Of a stretch of 64,000 nt of DNA, positions 54,350 through 63,420 are shown in pieces. This DNA is from Cyclobacterium roseum (GTDB lineage: Bacteria > Bacteroidota > Bacteroidia > Cytophagales > Cyclobacteriaceae). The stretch is taken from positions 62,001-126,000 of the forward strand of contig NZ_WNKF01000003.1 in NCBI RefSeq assembly GCF_010119225.1. Direction: 5' to 3'. The notes under the pieces were generated by a model that was given only the letters and a program-made list of their open reading frames with translations, was not told the origin of the DNA and made no database searches. Positions within the stretch are counted from its first letter, which is position 1; the number at the start of each line of letters is the position of its first letter. The translations under genes were made by a program, and so were the position numbers.

Positions 54350-56038
54350 ATGAAGCATTTATTTGATTTTCGAAAAATAGCTTTATTCGTATTCGGGTTG
54401 GTCCTATTCTCCGGTTGTGACGAGAAACTGGATGAGATGAACATCAATCCCTACGGAATAGAGCCTTCCAATGCCAATCCGAATTTGCTGATGCCGACCG
54501 TTTTGTCTTCGGCAGCTCAGAGCTACGTAAACCTGGGGTATAACGACCTGGCCGGTGCCGTACAACATACCCAGAAAAACGGTTGGTACTCCGGACATAA
54601 TTTCTACGATTGGACCAACAGAAACTGGACCGGTTGGTATGATATACTACGTACCAATGAGTTGTTGATTCGCCGGGGAGAGGAACTGGACAATGAGTTC
54701 TTTCAGGGGATTGGTTTGACCATGAAGTCTTTCGCGTTTGGTAATATTGCAGACCTTTGGGGAGACGCTCCCTATACCAATGCACTGAAAGGTGATCAGG
54801 GAGGAGAAGAACTGCAATACCCTGCATTTGATAGTCAGGAAGTCATTTATGACGGCATCATTGCTGACCTGCAAGAGGCGGTACAGGTCTTGGGATCTGC
54901 TTCCGGTGAAGGGGTTACCAGTGGAAATGACCTGTATTACAATGGCGATACTCAAAGTTGGCAGCGATTTGCCAATTCACTCTTGCTGAGATATTACATG
55001 CGCTTATCAGAGAAGAAGCCCGATGTGGCCAGGGCAGGTGTAGAAGCCATTTATAGCAGTGGAATCTATATTCAGGATCCTTCCCAAGATGCTACCCTGG
55101 ATTACACCGGAGGAGCGAACGACCAGTGGCTTTCGAGGCACGTTCGTTTAGACCCCGATGATTTTCAGCGGTACCAGGCTTGCCAGACTTTTATCGACCA
55201 GTTGACGGGCACCAATGACCCCCGTTTAACGGTCTGGTTCGATTCTGTAAGAGTGCAGTGGGTAGCTGATGAATCCCTTGCCACGGCCACAGAAGATTTT
55301 ATCCGGGCAAATGGAGAGCCTTTGAGCGTGGAAACGTATCCCTATGATGATTTTGTAGAATTGTATGCCGATGTGAAATTTACCAGAAGGTACAATCCGA
55401 ATATGGCAGATTATAACGATGCGCTGTATGTTGGACTGCCTCCTGCGATTACTGTACCGGAGTCCTATAATGGCAACCCATCTCCCGGTCAGGGAACGCA
55501 AAACCAGCATGTATCACAACTGGCTCACATATACAGCACAGAAGGAGCCCCTGGTGACATTCTTAAAGCCAGGATCATTTCCGCAGCGGAAGTGAGTTTT
55601 ATCTTTGCCGAAGCTGCGCTGAAGGGCTGGAATGTTGGCGATGCCGAAACTCATTACAATATGGCCATAGAGCAATCGCTGGAAACATGGAACAGTGCTG
55701 ATGAGTACAATTCCTTCATCAGTCAGCCAGAAATCAGTTTTAACAATTCACTCGAGCAAATACTGGAGCAAAAATGGGTGGCCAGCTGGACTGCTGCTGC
55801 TGAATCCTACGCTGATTACAGAAGAACAGGTCTTCCTGATCTGGAAGCCGGTCCATTGTCTCCGCAGCCAGAGGTTGCCCTCAGGTTTCAATACGGGAGC
55901 GATGAGTATAACAACAATTCGGCTAGTATACAAGCCGCATTGGATGGACTGGAAGTCACTCCCTTTTCCGGAAACTTTGGAGCAGATAGCCAGTGGTCCA
56001 AGCCATGGTTGTATCAGGGCACCAACGTCCCTTTCTAA
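54350..56038 (+). CDS. SusD/RagB-family outer membrane lipoprotein
   Basis: A 562-residue surface lipoprotein with Cys23 in the lipobox (VLFSGCDEK). It has the SusD_2-like helical TPR fold: MNINPYGIEPSNANPNLLMP near the start, then ADLWGDAPYTNAL. Regions of variable length likely bind the ligand. It caps the SusC barrel and delivers the substrate. It is the last gene of the unit and is followed by a strong terminator. Confidence 0.94.
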   Translation: MKHLFDFRKIALFVFGLVLFSGCDEKLDEMNINPYGIEPSNANPNLLMPTVLSSAAQSYVNLGYNDLAGAVQHTQKNGWYSGHNFYDWTNRNWTGWYDILRTNELLIRRGEELDNEFFQGIGLTMKSFAFGNIADLWGDAPYTNALKGDQGGEELQYPAFDSQEVIYDGIIADLQEAVQVLGSASGEGVTSGNDLYYNGDTQSWQRFANSLLLRYYMRLSEKKPDVARAGVEAIYSSGIYIQDPSQDATLDYTGGANDQWLSRHVRLDPDDFQRYQACQTFIDQLTGTNDPRLTVWFDSVRVQWVADESLATATEDFIRANGEPLSVETYPYDDFVELYADVKFTRRYNPNMADYNDALYVGLPPAITVPESYNGNPSPGQGTQNQHVSQLAHIYSTEGAPGDILKARIISAAEVSFIFAEAALKGWNVGDAETHYNMAIEQSLETWNSADEYNSFISQPEISFNNSLEQILEQKWVASWTAAAESYADYRRTGLPDLEAGPLSPQPEVALRFQYGSDEYNNNSASIQAALDGLEVTPFSGNFGADSQWSKPWLYQGTNVPF

Positions 56039-56068
56039 TATTTTTGGTTGATACCCATACGCAATGCA

Positions 56069-56106
56069 AAGTTCTCCTCTACTCCGGTAGGGGGGAACTT
56101 TTTTTG
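56069..56106 (+). terminator. Rho-independent terminator of the SusC/SusD operon
   Basis: A 14-bp stem (AAGTTCTCCTCTAC/GTAGGGGGGAACTT, with two G-T pairs) closes a 4-nt loop and is followed by seven T. Confidence 0.9.
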
Positions 56107-56270
56107 TTACTCCTATCTTAGTAAGTCCGAAAAGGATGCTTACTCAATTGTGTAGGTTCTCAATTAGAAGGGTATAGTGAGTACTAGATCCAGCGGGTTC
56201 TCCTCTGCCGATCTGGGAGCGATCGTATGACCCAATCTCCAGAAGCGTTATTTTTACAACGCATGCAATT

Positions 56271-56360
56271 CAGGTTCAACCCCATCCAGGGTTGGAGGTA
56301 TTTGGTGGTCAACGAGCCGTGGGTGGGCTGTACCCACGGTTATTGTTGTTCAGGCCTGAC
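56271..56360 (+). repeat. REP-like hairpin unit, plus orientation
   Basis: Two hairpins lie in a row: CAACCC/GGGTTG (56277-56282 with 56289-56294) and CCGTGGGT/ACCCACGG (56317-56324 with 56332-56339), the latter followed by TTATTGTTGTTCAGGC. The pattern resembles REP elements found near RAYT transposases in Bacteroidota. No transposase is in the window. Confidence 0.5.
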
Positions 56361-56477
56361 TTTTAAGAACAGAATCATCGGCAGCCTAAATTGGCATTTA
56401 TAAAAATTTTTTCCTTAAGTCCAATCACATTATAGTGAGGTCCCATATCACTTCCCAAGAAACAAGCTCTTGTTCCA

Positions 56478-56575
56478 CTCCAAAGCCTCTAGGGCTTTAA
56501 CAATAATAACGCCGGGCGAAACCCGGGGCCGACAAGCGTGGTTCATCCTGCAACATAGAAGGGGTTGAACATGAT
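56478..56575 (-). repeat. REP-like hairpin unit, minus orientation
   Basis: On the minus strand the order is GTTCAACCCC (from 56570), then the hairpin CCGGG/CCCGG (56512-56516 with 56522-56526), GTTATTATTGTT and the hairpin AAAGCC/GGCTTT (56482-56487 with 56493-56498). The GTTCAACCCC and TTATTGTT parts match the unit at 56271 in the opposite orientation, so the two form an inverted pair. Confidence 0.5.
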
Positions 56576-56739
56576 CCTGCGTACAAAGGAGAGCTGCTCA
56601 ATCTTGTTTGGAAACCTCATTGCAAATTTGATATCAGGCTAAATTGCGCATACATTTTTTCCAAAAAACCCCGAAATCGAGTGCGAAACCGTTTAATCGA
56701 ACGAAATTGTCCTATTAAAATCGAACTCAGTTCAGCTAG

Positions 56740-58035
56740 TTACCAATCAAAGCGTTTATTCATCCCCGGCATTTCACCGTGAATGCTGATCGCAATCAGG
56801 CTTAGAACGGCCAGCAACAACAGGATTCCCAAAACCATATAGCCCCATTTTTTCGGATGTGCTTTTTTTACCCTGATTTGGGGCTGAAATTTGTGGATCA
56901 AGAATATAATTACTATAAAGTTAATAATGTATAGGAATTGCTCAATTCGGTAGAAACTTAAAAAGGAGCCGGTAATCAAAATGGTAAATACGATATATAC
57001 GGCAAAATAGGTAATGAAAACACCCATAACCTCTTTATAGCTCATTCCTTGGCCGACGGTTCCCTTTTTGTTGGAAAAAAGGCTGATCCAGGTAATAGCA
57101 GGAATCAGGAAGGCCATGAGTGCCACCCATTGGACCATTCGAACCCAAAGTGCGGGGTCGTCAATAAGCCTGCCAAGGGTGGTTTCCAGATCCTTCATGA
57201 CGAATGATTGCTGCCAAACGATGAAGGGTATAAGTAAGATAAAACCGATCATGGGAAGGGTAAGGTTGCGATATGAATACCGATAATTCTCCTCCTCCTT
57301 TGGCCAGGAACTGGTAAAGGCACCGTAGGCCATGCCCAATCCGCCAAAAAATCCAAGCGAATATTCCATCACGTTCCACATATTGAACGACACTTCGGCG
57401 ACATTTCCCAGGACTTGAAGGAAATTACCGAATGCAAAGCCAAACCCGCCTCCTAATCCGGCAAATACCGCTACCCTCATGGCACTGTACTGTTTTTTGC
57501 GGGCCAGGTAGTACATCATGGCAATGCCAATACCGGCACAGACACCCCAGGCTTCCGATCTGGGTGGGGTCATGGCAATGCCCAATTGTTCAATAATGAA
57601 GTAATAGAAAATGACACCTCCTACGGTCATTTCGGTAATGACCTGGTGCCATTTCACCTTTTTTTCCGGGTGATCTGCCAACACCAAGCCAAAAAGCCCC
57701 CCACCGATCAGCCCATAAAGCCCTCCAATGATGAAAAGCATGGCCAGTCCATAATAGACATTGACAAAATCTACCCCTCTTCCATAACCTACCACGGCAC
57801 CGTAGCTCATCATACCTCCCAATCCCCAGCCTACAGCCCCTGCAAAAGCGGCTTTCATTGCCTTATTGTACCAGGACTTCTTTTTGGACAATAAAATAAT
57901 ACAGAGGCTACCAATACCTCCTGCCCAGGCAGCTCCCTGTTCGTGGCCAAATTGTCCTCTAATGGCCCAGGCAGTACCCAAGGCCATGCCAGCCAGCAGC
58001 AGGGAAATGACTGTGTTTTTTGTTGCATTTTTCAT
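56740..58035 (-). CDS. Polytopic inner-membrane protein of unknown family
   Basis: A 431-residue protein with about ten to twelve hydrophobic helices and glycine-rich segments (LGTAWAIRGQFGHEQGAAWA near the N-terminus, FAGLGGGFGFAFGNFL in the middle). I do not recognise a family and no transporter signature is certain. Its place beside a sugar regulator, MFS transporter and kinase suggests a role in the same pathway, as a transporter or membrane enzyme. It has about 190 bp of upstream DNA containing a GTACTAT motif also found in front of the kinase gene. Confidence 0.7.
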   Translation of the reverse strand: MKNATKNTVISLLLAGMALGTAWAIRGQFGHEQGAAWAGGIGSLCIILLSKKKSWYNKAMKAAFAGAVGWGLGGMMSYGAVVGYGRGVDFVNVYYGLAMLFIIGGLYGLIGGGLFGLVLADHPEKKVKWHQVITEMTVGGVIFYYFIIEQLGIAMTPPRSEAWGVCAGIGIAMMYYLARKKQYSAMRVAVFAGLGGGFGFAFGNFLQVLGNVAEVSFNMWNVMEYSLGFFGGLGMAYGAFTSSWPKEEENYRYSYRNLTLPMIGFILLIPFIVWQQSFVMKDLETTLGRLIDDPALWVRMVQWVALMAFLIPAITWISLFSNKKGTVGQGMSYKEVMGVFITYFAVYIVFTILITGSFLSFYRIEQFLYIINFIVIIFLIHKFQPQIRVKKAHPKKWGYMVLGILLLLAVLSLIAISIHGEMPGMNKRFDW

Positions 58036-58183
58036 GTTGTGCGCTATGGTTGAATGCGAAGAGAGTTATATATTCCAAATATACCCATCCCCAGGTCCGG
58101 GAATAGGATAGATTCTTTTGAAGGTAATACCCTAAGCTGCTGATTTGTACTATTGAACTGATTGCTTTTTGTCTTTTAAAGTG

Positions 58184-58216
58184 ACCGCCTGGCAGCCCTC
58201 AGGTAGGGTAGGCGGT
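58184..58216 (-). terminator. Possible terminator of the ROK-MFS-XylR operon
   Basis: A 7-bp stem (ACCGCCT/AGGCGGT) with inner pairing lies 6 bp after the regulator stop codon. The following minus-strand sequence (CACTTTAAAAG) is only weakly T-rich, so the call is moderate. Confidence 0.45.
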
Positions 58217-58222
58217 ATGGGA

Positions 58223-59386
58223 TTATTTACCAGCCAGGTACCGCTTTCGGTATTCAATGGGATTACACCCTTTTACCTGTTTGAATTGTCTGGCAATGTT
58301 TTTACTATCATTCAACCCTAAATCGAGGGCAATTTCAAACACGGTTTGGTCTGTCTCCAATAGTTTTTGGGTGAACTTTTCAATACGCAGGTTGAATATG
58401 TATTTGTAAATGGGGTAACCGGTAATTTGGTGAAATCGCTTTTCAAGGGTTCTTCTGGACAGGGGAACCTGCCGGACTACCTCGTCTACTTGAAGGTTTT
58501 TCTCGATGTTTTTATGGATGTATTTTAGTGTGGAGGCAATGTAATCGTCATTAGTGGCATAAATATCCGTGGATTGCCGGGTGATTATTTGAGTAGGTTT
58601 CACGTGAATGTCGTAATACTGCTCAGTTCCGTTTTGGATCATATGTTCCATCAACCTGGCCGTATCGTAGCCTCCTTTTTCTATATCCAGACCGATGCTG
58701 GAAAGGGGAGGATCGGACAGATCGCAGAGCATTTCATCGTTATCTACTCCCAATACCGCTACCTCCTCCGGAATTCTGATTTTATTTTGTTTGCAGGCCT
58801 CTGTGATGTGCAGTCCCTGGTTATCATCACAGGTCATCAGGGCAATTGGTTTGGGCAGAGAGATCAGCCATTTGCTCAGGGAGTTACTTTTATAATACCA
58901 AAGGTCGGTGGAACGCGATTTTCGGTGTTCAAAGTAATTGACTTTATACCCGACCGAATTGATTTTTTTCTCGAACCCTTCGGCTCGCTCCCGGGACCAA
59001 ACAATATCATTGAAACCGTAAAAGGCGAAGTTTTTAAATCCTTTTTTCAGGAAATATTCAGCACCCATTTCGCCAGCCTCGTGGTAGGCACCGGTGATAT
59101 TGGGAAGCTCGCTGAAGCGTTCTTTAAAATCCTGCGCAATGACGGGTATTTTGGAATCAATGATCAATTTAAGATCCATTTCGTTGTAAAGCTGTCCGAT
59201 GATTCCATGGGCACCCCAGTCTTTGGCCCAGTCCAGTATCCCTTTAATACCGATGGTTTCCCGGTAGTATAGTGGCATCCGGCAATAGGTCCAGGGGCCA
59301 TGTTCCGCGGAATATTTGGAGATCCCTTTTAGTAGACTTTTACTGTATTCCTCCGCAAAGTCCAGCAACAGAATAATCTTGTACAT
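58223..59386 (-). CDS. XylR-type regulator: sugar-binding domain fused to AraC HTH
   Basis: A 387-residue protein. Residues about 1-275 form a LacI/periplasmic-binding-like domain (KIILLLDFAEEYSKSLLKGI, then MTCDDNQGLHITEAC and VAVLGVDNDEMLCDL), which senses a sugar. Residues about 285-385 are the AraC-type helix-turn-helix (RRTLEKRFHQITGYP, IALDLGLNDSKNIARQFKQ). This architecture matches XylR of Enterobacteria and many Bacteroidota sugar regulators. It starts 3 bp after the MFS stop, so it is co-transcribed with the genes it probably controls. Confidence 0.9.
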   Translation of the reverse strand: MYKIILLLDFAEEYSKSLLKGISKYSAEHGPWTYCRMPLYYRETIGIKGILDWAKDWGAHGIIGQLYNEMDLKLIIDSKIPVIAQDFKERFSELPNITGAYHEAGEMGAEYFLKKGFKNFAFYGFNDIVWSRERAEGFEKKINSVGYKVNYFEHRKSRSTDLWYYKSNSLSKWLISLPKPIALMTCDDNQGLHITEACKQNKIRIPEEVAVLGVDNDEMLCDLSDPPLSSIGLDIEKGGYDTARLMEHMIQNGTEQYYDIHVKPTQIITRQSTDIYATNDDYIASTLKYIHKNIEKNLQVDEVVRQVPLSRRTLEKRFHQITGYPIYKYIFNLRIEKFTQKLLETDQTVFEIALDLGLNDSKNIARQFKQVKGCNPIEYRKRYLAGK

Positions 59387-59389
59387 GCC

Positions 59390-60637
59390 TTACTTGAAGA
59401 TGTCCTTGATATTTTTGGTAGCATTACTCACCAGGGGTTTCGCCCAAATGCCAATACTCAAGATGTAGCCTAACGTAATGAAAAGGAATAACATGGCCAA
59501 CTTGAGGCCAACCAATTCGGCAAGCCCGCCAACAATCAGGGGCACCACCGCTCCTCCGGCTATCCCGGTGCAAAGTATTCCGGAAAAGGTACCGTGATGG
59601 TGAGGGACAGAATTCAGCGCAAGGGAGAATATGACCGACCACATCACCGAAGCAAAAAAACCAGTCATGGGAAAAGCTACCAGTGCCCATGAAACCGGAC
59701 CGAATAAAGCAATCAGTAGTGCTAAAATGGCCCCAGAGGTAAAGAGGATCAAGACGGTACGACTATCCATAAACTTCAAAAGCAATAAGCCCAGCAAACA
59801 ACCGATGGTAAGCAAACCCCAAAAATAGGAAATGACCGAAGCCCCGGTAGTGGCCGGGTCCACCCCGTGATAGGTTTGCAGAAACTTGGATATCCAATTG
59901 GCAATACCTTGTTCCGTACCTACGTAGGAGAAGATTCCCAGGAAATACAAAATCACGTATTTATTAGCTAATAATTCCTTAAAGGCCACCCCAATATCAA
60001 TTTTTTCGTCTTCCTTTAGTTCTACCTTTGGGAACTTAGCAAAGTAGACCACGATGACCATCAGAAAAGCGATCCCTGCAAATACCCAGTAAAGAGACAC
60101 CCATTTGAGATTTTCAGGCACCATTCCATCCAAAAAGGAAAATAAGAAGCCGAGATCGCCCGTATGGATATTGGTGACCAGATAGCTGTAAAGCATGGGA
60201 CTCAGAAAGGAGGCTGCACCGAAGGCCAATTGCCCTAATACCGAATTAAAGGCAAAATGGGCTTCTCCTCCAGCAGTCCGAAGCAATGGGTTAATTACGA
60301 CCTGTAGAATAGCCATTCCAATACCTATAATGAACAGTGAGGTAAGGGCAATTCCAAAGCTGGGAATCAGGGCAAACACAAGGGCTCCCACAAAAGCAAG
60401 AGAAAAGGCCGCGACCAGCATTTTCTTTTCTTTATACTTTTCCACCAGGATACCCGAGGGTATGGACATAACCGCATAGGCTACAAAAAAAGAAAAAGGT
60501 AAAAATCCGGCCAATCCGATACTAAGGGTAAAACTGTCAATGATATCCGGGATGATTGGACCTAGGATATTGGTAAGAAAAGAAATGACAAAAAAGATTA
60601 ACAGAATAAGGGCAACGATAAGGTTATTTTTTTTCAT
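59390..60637 (-). CDS. MFS sugar transporter (FucP/NagP-like)
   Basis: A 415-residue transporter with twelve predicted helices. The first helix (VALILLIFFVISFLTNILGP) and the loop motif PSGILVEKYKEKKM match the FucP/NagP branch (FHS) of the major facilitator superfamily, whose members import fucose, glucose/galactose or N-acetylglucosamine with H+. The exact sugar is unknown. It follows the ROK gene by about 145 bp. Confidence 0.87.
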   Translation of the reverse strand: MKKNNLIVALILLIFFVISFLTNILGPIIPDIIDSFTLSIGLAGFLPFSFFVAYAVMSIPSGILVEKYKEKKMLVAAFSLAFVGALVFALIPSFGIALTSLFIIGIGMAILQVVINPLLRTAGGEAHFAFNSVLGQLAFGAASFLSPMLYSYLVTNIHTGDLGFLFSFLDGMVPENLKWVSLYWVFAGIAFLMVIVVYFAKFPKVELKEDEKIDIGVAFKELLANKYVILYFLGIFSYVGTEQGIANWISKFLQTYHGVDPATTGASVISYFWGLLTIGCLLGLLLLKFMDSRTVLILFTSGAILALLIALFGPVSWALVAFPMTGFFASVMWSVIFSLALNSVPHHHGTFSGILCTGIAGGAVVPLIVGGLAELVGLKLAMLFLFITLGYILSIGIWAKPLVSNATKNIKDIFK

Positions 60638-60783
60638 ATCATTTGTTTTTCAGGTGATGAAGATAGCCATTACTAACGGAAATCATAGGTTTAATCGACG
60701 AAGAAATCATGGCAGGACAGGGAATCGGGTGGTCGTGAGTAGGTCTTCGGAATATTCCAAGGGTGATGAAGTTAAAAATTTTG

Positions 60784-61641
60784 CTACAGGACACCCTTTG
60801 CATGCTCCAGAGACAGGTCTACCAATGCTGCAGCTCCCAAAAGGGCAATGTCTTCGTTTTTAGTCTGGTGGATTTTCAATTTTTTGATGGACTCCGGATA
60901 AATAAAGTCGCTGAAACTTTCCTTCATCGTAGCTTCAAAATAAGGGTAGGCATTGGCCACAGAACCTCCAATAACGATGGCTTGCGGGTCATAGGTGTAC
61001 ATGACTGCTTGCACCGCCGCCCCAAAATGATGTCCAAAATCCTTCCATTGGGATAAGGCCTCTGGGTCTCCTTTTTCAGCCTGATTGTAGGCATCTAGTG
61101 CCGTAGTATGGTAAAAGGCACTGAAAAAATTTCCGCTGGCATAATATTCAATGTTCTGATCCTTGTAAGGAAGCAGGCCGATTTCTCCTGCACCACAATT
61201 GGTGCCGGCATACAATTTATTTCCAATAATGATTCCGGACCCCAGACCTGTTCCAATAGACATGCCCACCAGACAGGAATATTCTTTACCCATTCCGAAT
61301 TTATGTTCTCCGATCGTAAAACAATTCACATCGTTATTTACAAATACCGGTAGGTTAAACTCCTCTTCCAAAATGGCTTTAAGGCGCACTTTCTTCCAGG
61401 AAGGGATATTAGTGACATTGTAAACGATCCCTTTTTCCACATCCACTACCGAGGGAACGCCTATTCCGATTCCCTCCACCTTATGACGGGTGAGGGGCTC
61501 GATAAACTGTTTCACCTGATTCAAGGTCGAATGAAGGTCATCTTTTTCTTTCAACAAGGCCTTGGTTTTATGGATGATCTTCCCTTCCTTCTCAATGCCG
61601 ACTTGGATTTTGGTTCCTCCTAAATCTATTCCTATGTTCAT
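60784..61641 (-). CDS. ROK-family sugar kinase
   Basis: A 285-residue protein of the ROK family. The ATP phosphate loop is GIDLGGTKIQVGIE at the start; the SIGTGLGSGIIIGNKLYAG block and PQAIVIGGSVANA are typical. The GHxxGEIGH histidine and the zinc cysteines of classic ROK kinases are missing: the segment reads NCGAGEIGLLPYKD. It probably phosphorylates a hexose or N-acetylhexosamine brought in by the neighbouring MFS transporter. It is first in its operon and has a perfect Bacteroidota promoter. Confidence 0.87.
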   Translation of the reverse strand: MNIGIDLGGTKIQVGIEKEGKIIHKTKALLKEKDDLHSTLNQVKQFIEPLTRHKVEGIGIGVPSVVDVEKGIVYNVTNIPSWKKVRLKAILEEEFNLPVFVNNDVNCFTIGEHKFGMGKEYSCLVGMSIGTGLGSGIIIGNKLYAGTNCGAGEIGLLPYKDQNIEYYASGNFFSAFYHTTALDAYNQAEKGDPEALSQWKDFGHHFGAAVQAVMYTYDPQAIVIGGSVANAYPYFEATMKESFSDFIYPESIKKLKIHQTKNEDIALLGAAALVDLSLEHAKGVL

Positions 61642-61679
61642 TGCGCTTATACAGGTGAGTTTTAAAAAAAATGAAACAA

Positions 61680-61710
61680 CAAATATATCTTAATTTACAT
61701 ATTATACAAA
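61680..61710 (-). promoter_or_regulatory. Promoter of the ROK-MFS-XylR operon
   Basis: On the minus strand, TTTG (61710-61707) is followed after 19 bp by TATATTTG (61687-61680). This is the best Bacteroidota promoter in the window and gives a leader of about 30 nt before the ROK start. Confidence 0.8.
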
Positions 61711-61824
61711 CCAATCCGTACCACAAACTCCCCTTGTTACCGGATATTATTCGTTTGGTTTTCAGGTAGTAAGGAGGTAGATAAGGTAGCTTGGCCTATC
61801 TACTATACTTGAAAGCCGGGGGAT

Positions 61825-61858
61825 GTACTATTTTGAGAAAGATCTTTTTTGATAGTAC
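61825..61858. promoter_or_regulatory. Candidate operator: inverted repeat GTACTAT-N20-ATAGTAC
   Basis: The 7-bp arms are perfect and inner bases pair partly. A single GTACTAT also occurs at 58147-58153, upstream of the membrane protein gene. Binding by the XylR-type regulator is inferred. Confidence 0.4.
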
Positions 61859-62019
61859 AAATCCTGGAAATCGGGTATTATTACTGTTAAAATTAAGGTA
61901 TTTTACCAAGCCTAACGGTACTGCCCAATTGGTATTTCAGCTAAAAAGCAGGAATTTTGGATTAGGTGATTTTGACTCAGGAGTAGATTTAACGAATAAT
62001 CATAAAAAAACAAAAAACG

Positions 62020-63420
62020 ATGAAAAGAAGGGATTTCTTCAATAGAAGCATTTTGGCCTCGTTGGGATTAGGCGCTTTGGGCACAGGAGTAAGTTATGGA
62101 AACACCCGTCCCGGGTCCTTCAATAGGGCTGCAAAAAACATCATTTTTCTGGTTAGTGATGGCATGAGCACCGGAACCCTGAACATGGCCGATTTACTTC
62201 TCAGGGAGAAGGAAGGAAGGAAAAGCAGGTGGGTGAGTTATTATCAGGGAGGCTTTGCCAAGCGGGCACTCATGGATACCGCATCTTCCAACTCCCTGGT
62301 TACGGATTCAGCCGCTGCCGGTAGTTCCTGGGGTTGTGGCATGCGGGTGCCGAACGGATCCCTAAACGTGGGTCCGAATGGAGAGCTGCCCGTTCCTATC
62401 CTGCAGAAGTTCAAAAATGCTGGAAAGTCGGTGGGTTGTGTGACCTCGGTCCCCATCACCCACGCTACTCCGGCTTCATTTTGCGTAAATGAAAAAAGTA
62501 GAAGTGCCATGTTTGATATCGCGGTAAAGTACCTGGAGTTGGAGTTTGATGTGATGATGGGTGGCGGCAAGGCACTTTTTGACAGCGAATCAAGAGAGGA
62601 TAAACGAGATTTACTTGGAGATTTTAGAAAAGCGGGATTCTCGGTGGCGCTAGATCGAGCGGAAATGATGGCATTAAACGGGAAAAATCCTGTCTTAGGA
62701 GTGTTTAGTGAAGGAGGGATGCCTTATTCCATTGACAGAGAAAATGACCCGGAATTAAAAAATAGGGTTCCTTCCCTGGCAGAAATGTCTCAGAAGGCCA
62801 TTGACTTGCTCTCCAAGAATCCATCTGGTTTTGCGATGCAAATAGAGGGCGGCAAAGTAGATTGGGCAGCACATGCAAACGACGCACCCGGATTACTCTA
62901 CGATCAATTGGATTTTGATGCCGCAGTAGGCATTGCACTGGATTTTGCAGCTAAGGACGGGGAAACATTGGTCATCATGACTACAGACCATGGGAATGCC
63001 AATCCCGGTTTATTCAATGGGAGTAAATTTGGTAAACTCTATACCACCTCGCACTCCAACGAATGGGTCTTGAGCCAGTTATCGGCTGCCAATACACCTG
63101 GGCAAGTGACTGATTTTATCGAAACCTACCAGGGTTTAAAGCTTAAGAAGGAGGAGGCAGAAGTCCTGTTGAAAAGCTATAAGGAACTCAATGACGATGG
63201 GATATATGGTTCTACCAAGGTACCCAATCACCTTTTTGCTCAAATTCAATCCAACCATACCGGCATCGGCTGGGCAGGAACGGGGCATTCGTCTGATCAT
63301 GTGGAACTGGCCATGTACGGGCCGGGAAGTGAAAATCTGCCAGCTTATATAGAAAACTACAAACTTCACAATTTTATGCTCAATGCAGCTCAAGTACCGG
63401 CCATGGCCTATTTGGTATAA
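62020..63420 (+). CDS. Alkaline phosphatase (PhoA family), probably Tat-exported
   Basis: A 466-residue enzyme with a Tat-like signal (KRRDFFNRSILASLGLGALG). The catalytic serine is in VTDSAAAGSS; metal ligands are seen in FLVSDGMS, THATPASF, QIEGGKVDWAAHAND, TTDHGNAN and GTGHSSDHVELA, so the full PhoA set is present. It releases phosphate from esters in the periplasm. Here it lies beside a sugar-catabolic cluster and a sialidase-like gene, so it may dephosphorylate sugar phosphates or simply scavenge phosphate. Confidence 0.9.
   Translation: MKRRDFFNRSILASLGLGALGTGVSYGNTRPGSFNRAAKNIIFLVSDGMSTGTLNMADLLLREKEGRKSRWVSYYQGGFAKRALMDTASSNSLVTDSAAAGSSWGCGMRVPNGSLNVGPNGELPVPILQKFKNAGKSVGCVTSVPITHATPASFCVNEKSRSAMFDIAVKYLELEFDVMMGGGKALFDSESREDKRDLLGDFRKAGFSVALDRAEMMALNGKNPVLGVFSEGGMPYSIDRENDPELKNRVPSLAEMSQKAIDLLSKNPSGFAMQIEGGKVDWAAHANDAPGLLYDQLDFDAAVGIALDFAAKDGETLVIMTTDHGNANPGLFNGSKFGKLYTTSHSNEWVLSQLSAANTPGQVTDFIETYQGLKLKKEEAEVLLKSYKELNDDGIYGSTKVPNHLFAQIQSNHTGIGWAGTGHSSDHVELAMYGPGSENLPAYIENYKLHNFMLNAAQVPAMAYLV

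Larger units (their letters stand above)
56039..56739. other. Long non-coding stretch with REP-like elements
   Basis: No gene is recognised in about 700 bp. It holds the susD terminator and two hairpin-rich units (annotated separately). The final 150 bp are AT-rich and have no obvious features. Confidence 0.6.
61642..62019. other. Divergent regulatory region between the ROK operon and alkaline phosphatase gene
   Basis: No gene in these 378 bp. It holds the ROK-operon promoter (annotated separately) and a long inverted repeat (GTACTAT at 61825-61831, ATAGTAC at 61852-61858, 20 bp between), which could be the operator of the XylR-type regulator. A clear promoter for the alkaline phosphatase gene was not found. 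Confidence 0.5.

Noticed and set aside
61791-62045. A short plus-strand frame in the ROK/phosphatase spacer
   Set aside because: No domain, poor start context, and it overlaps a regulatory inverted repeat and the phosphatase start.
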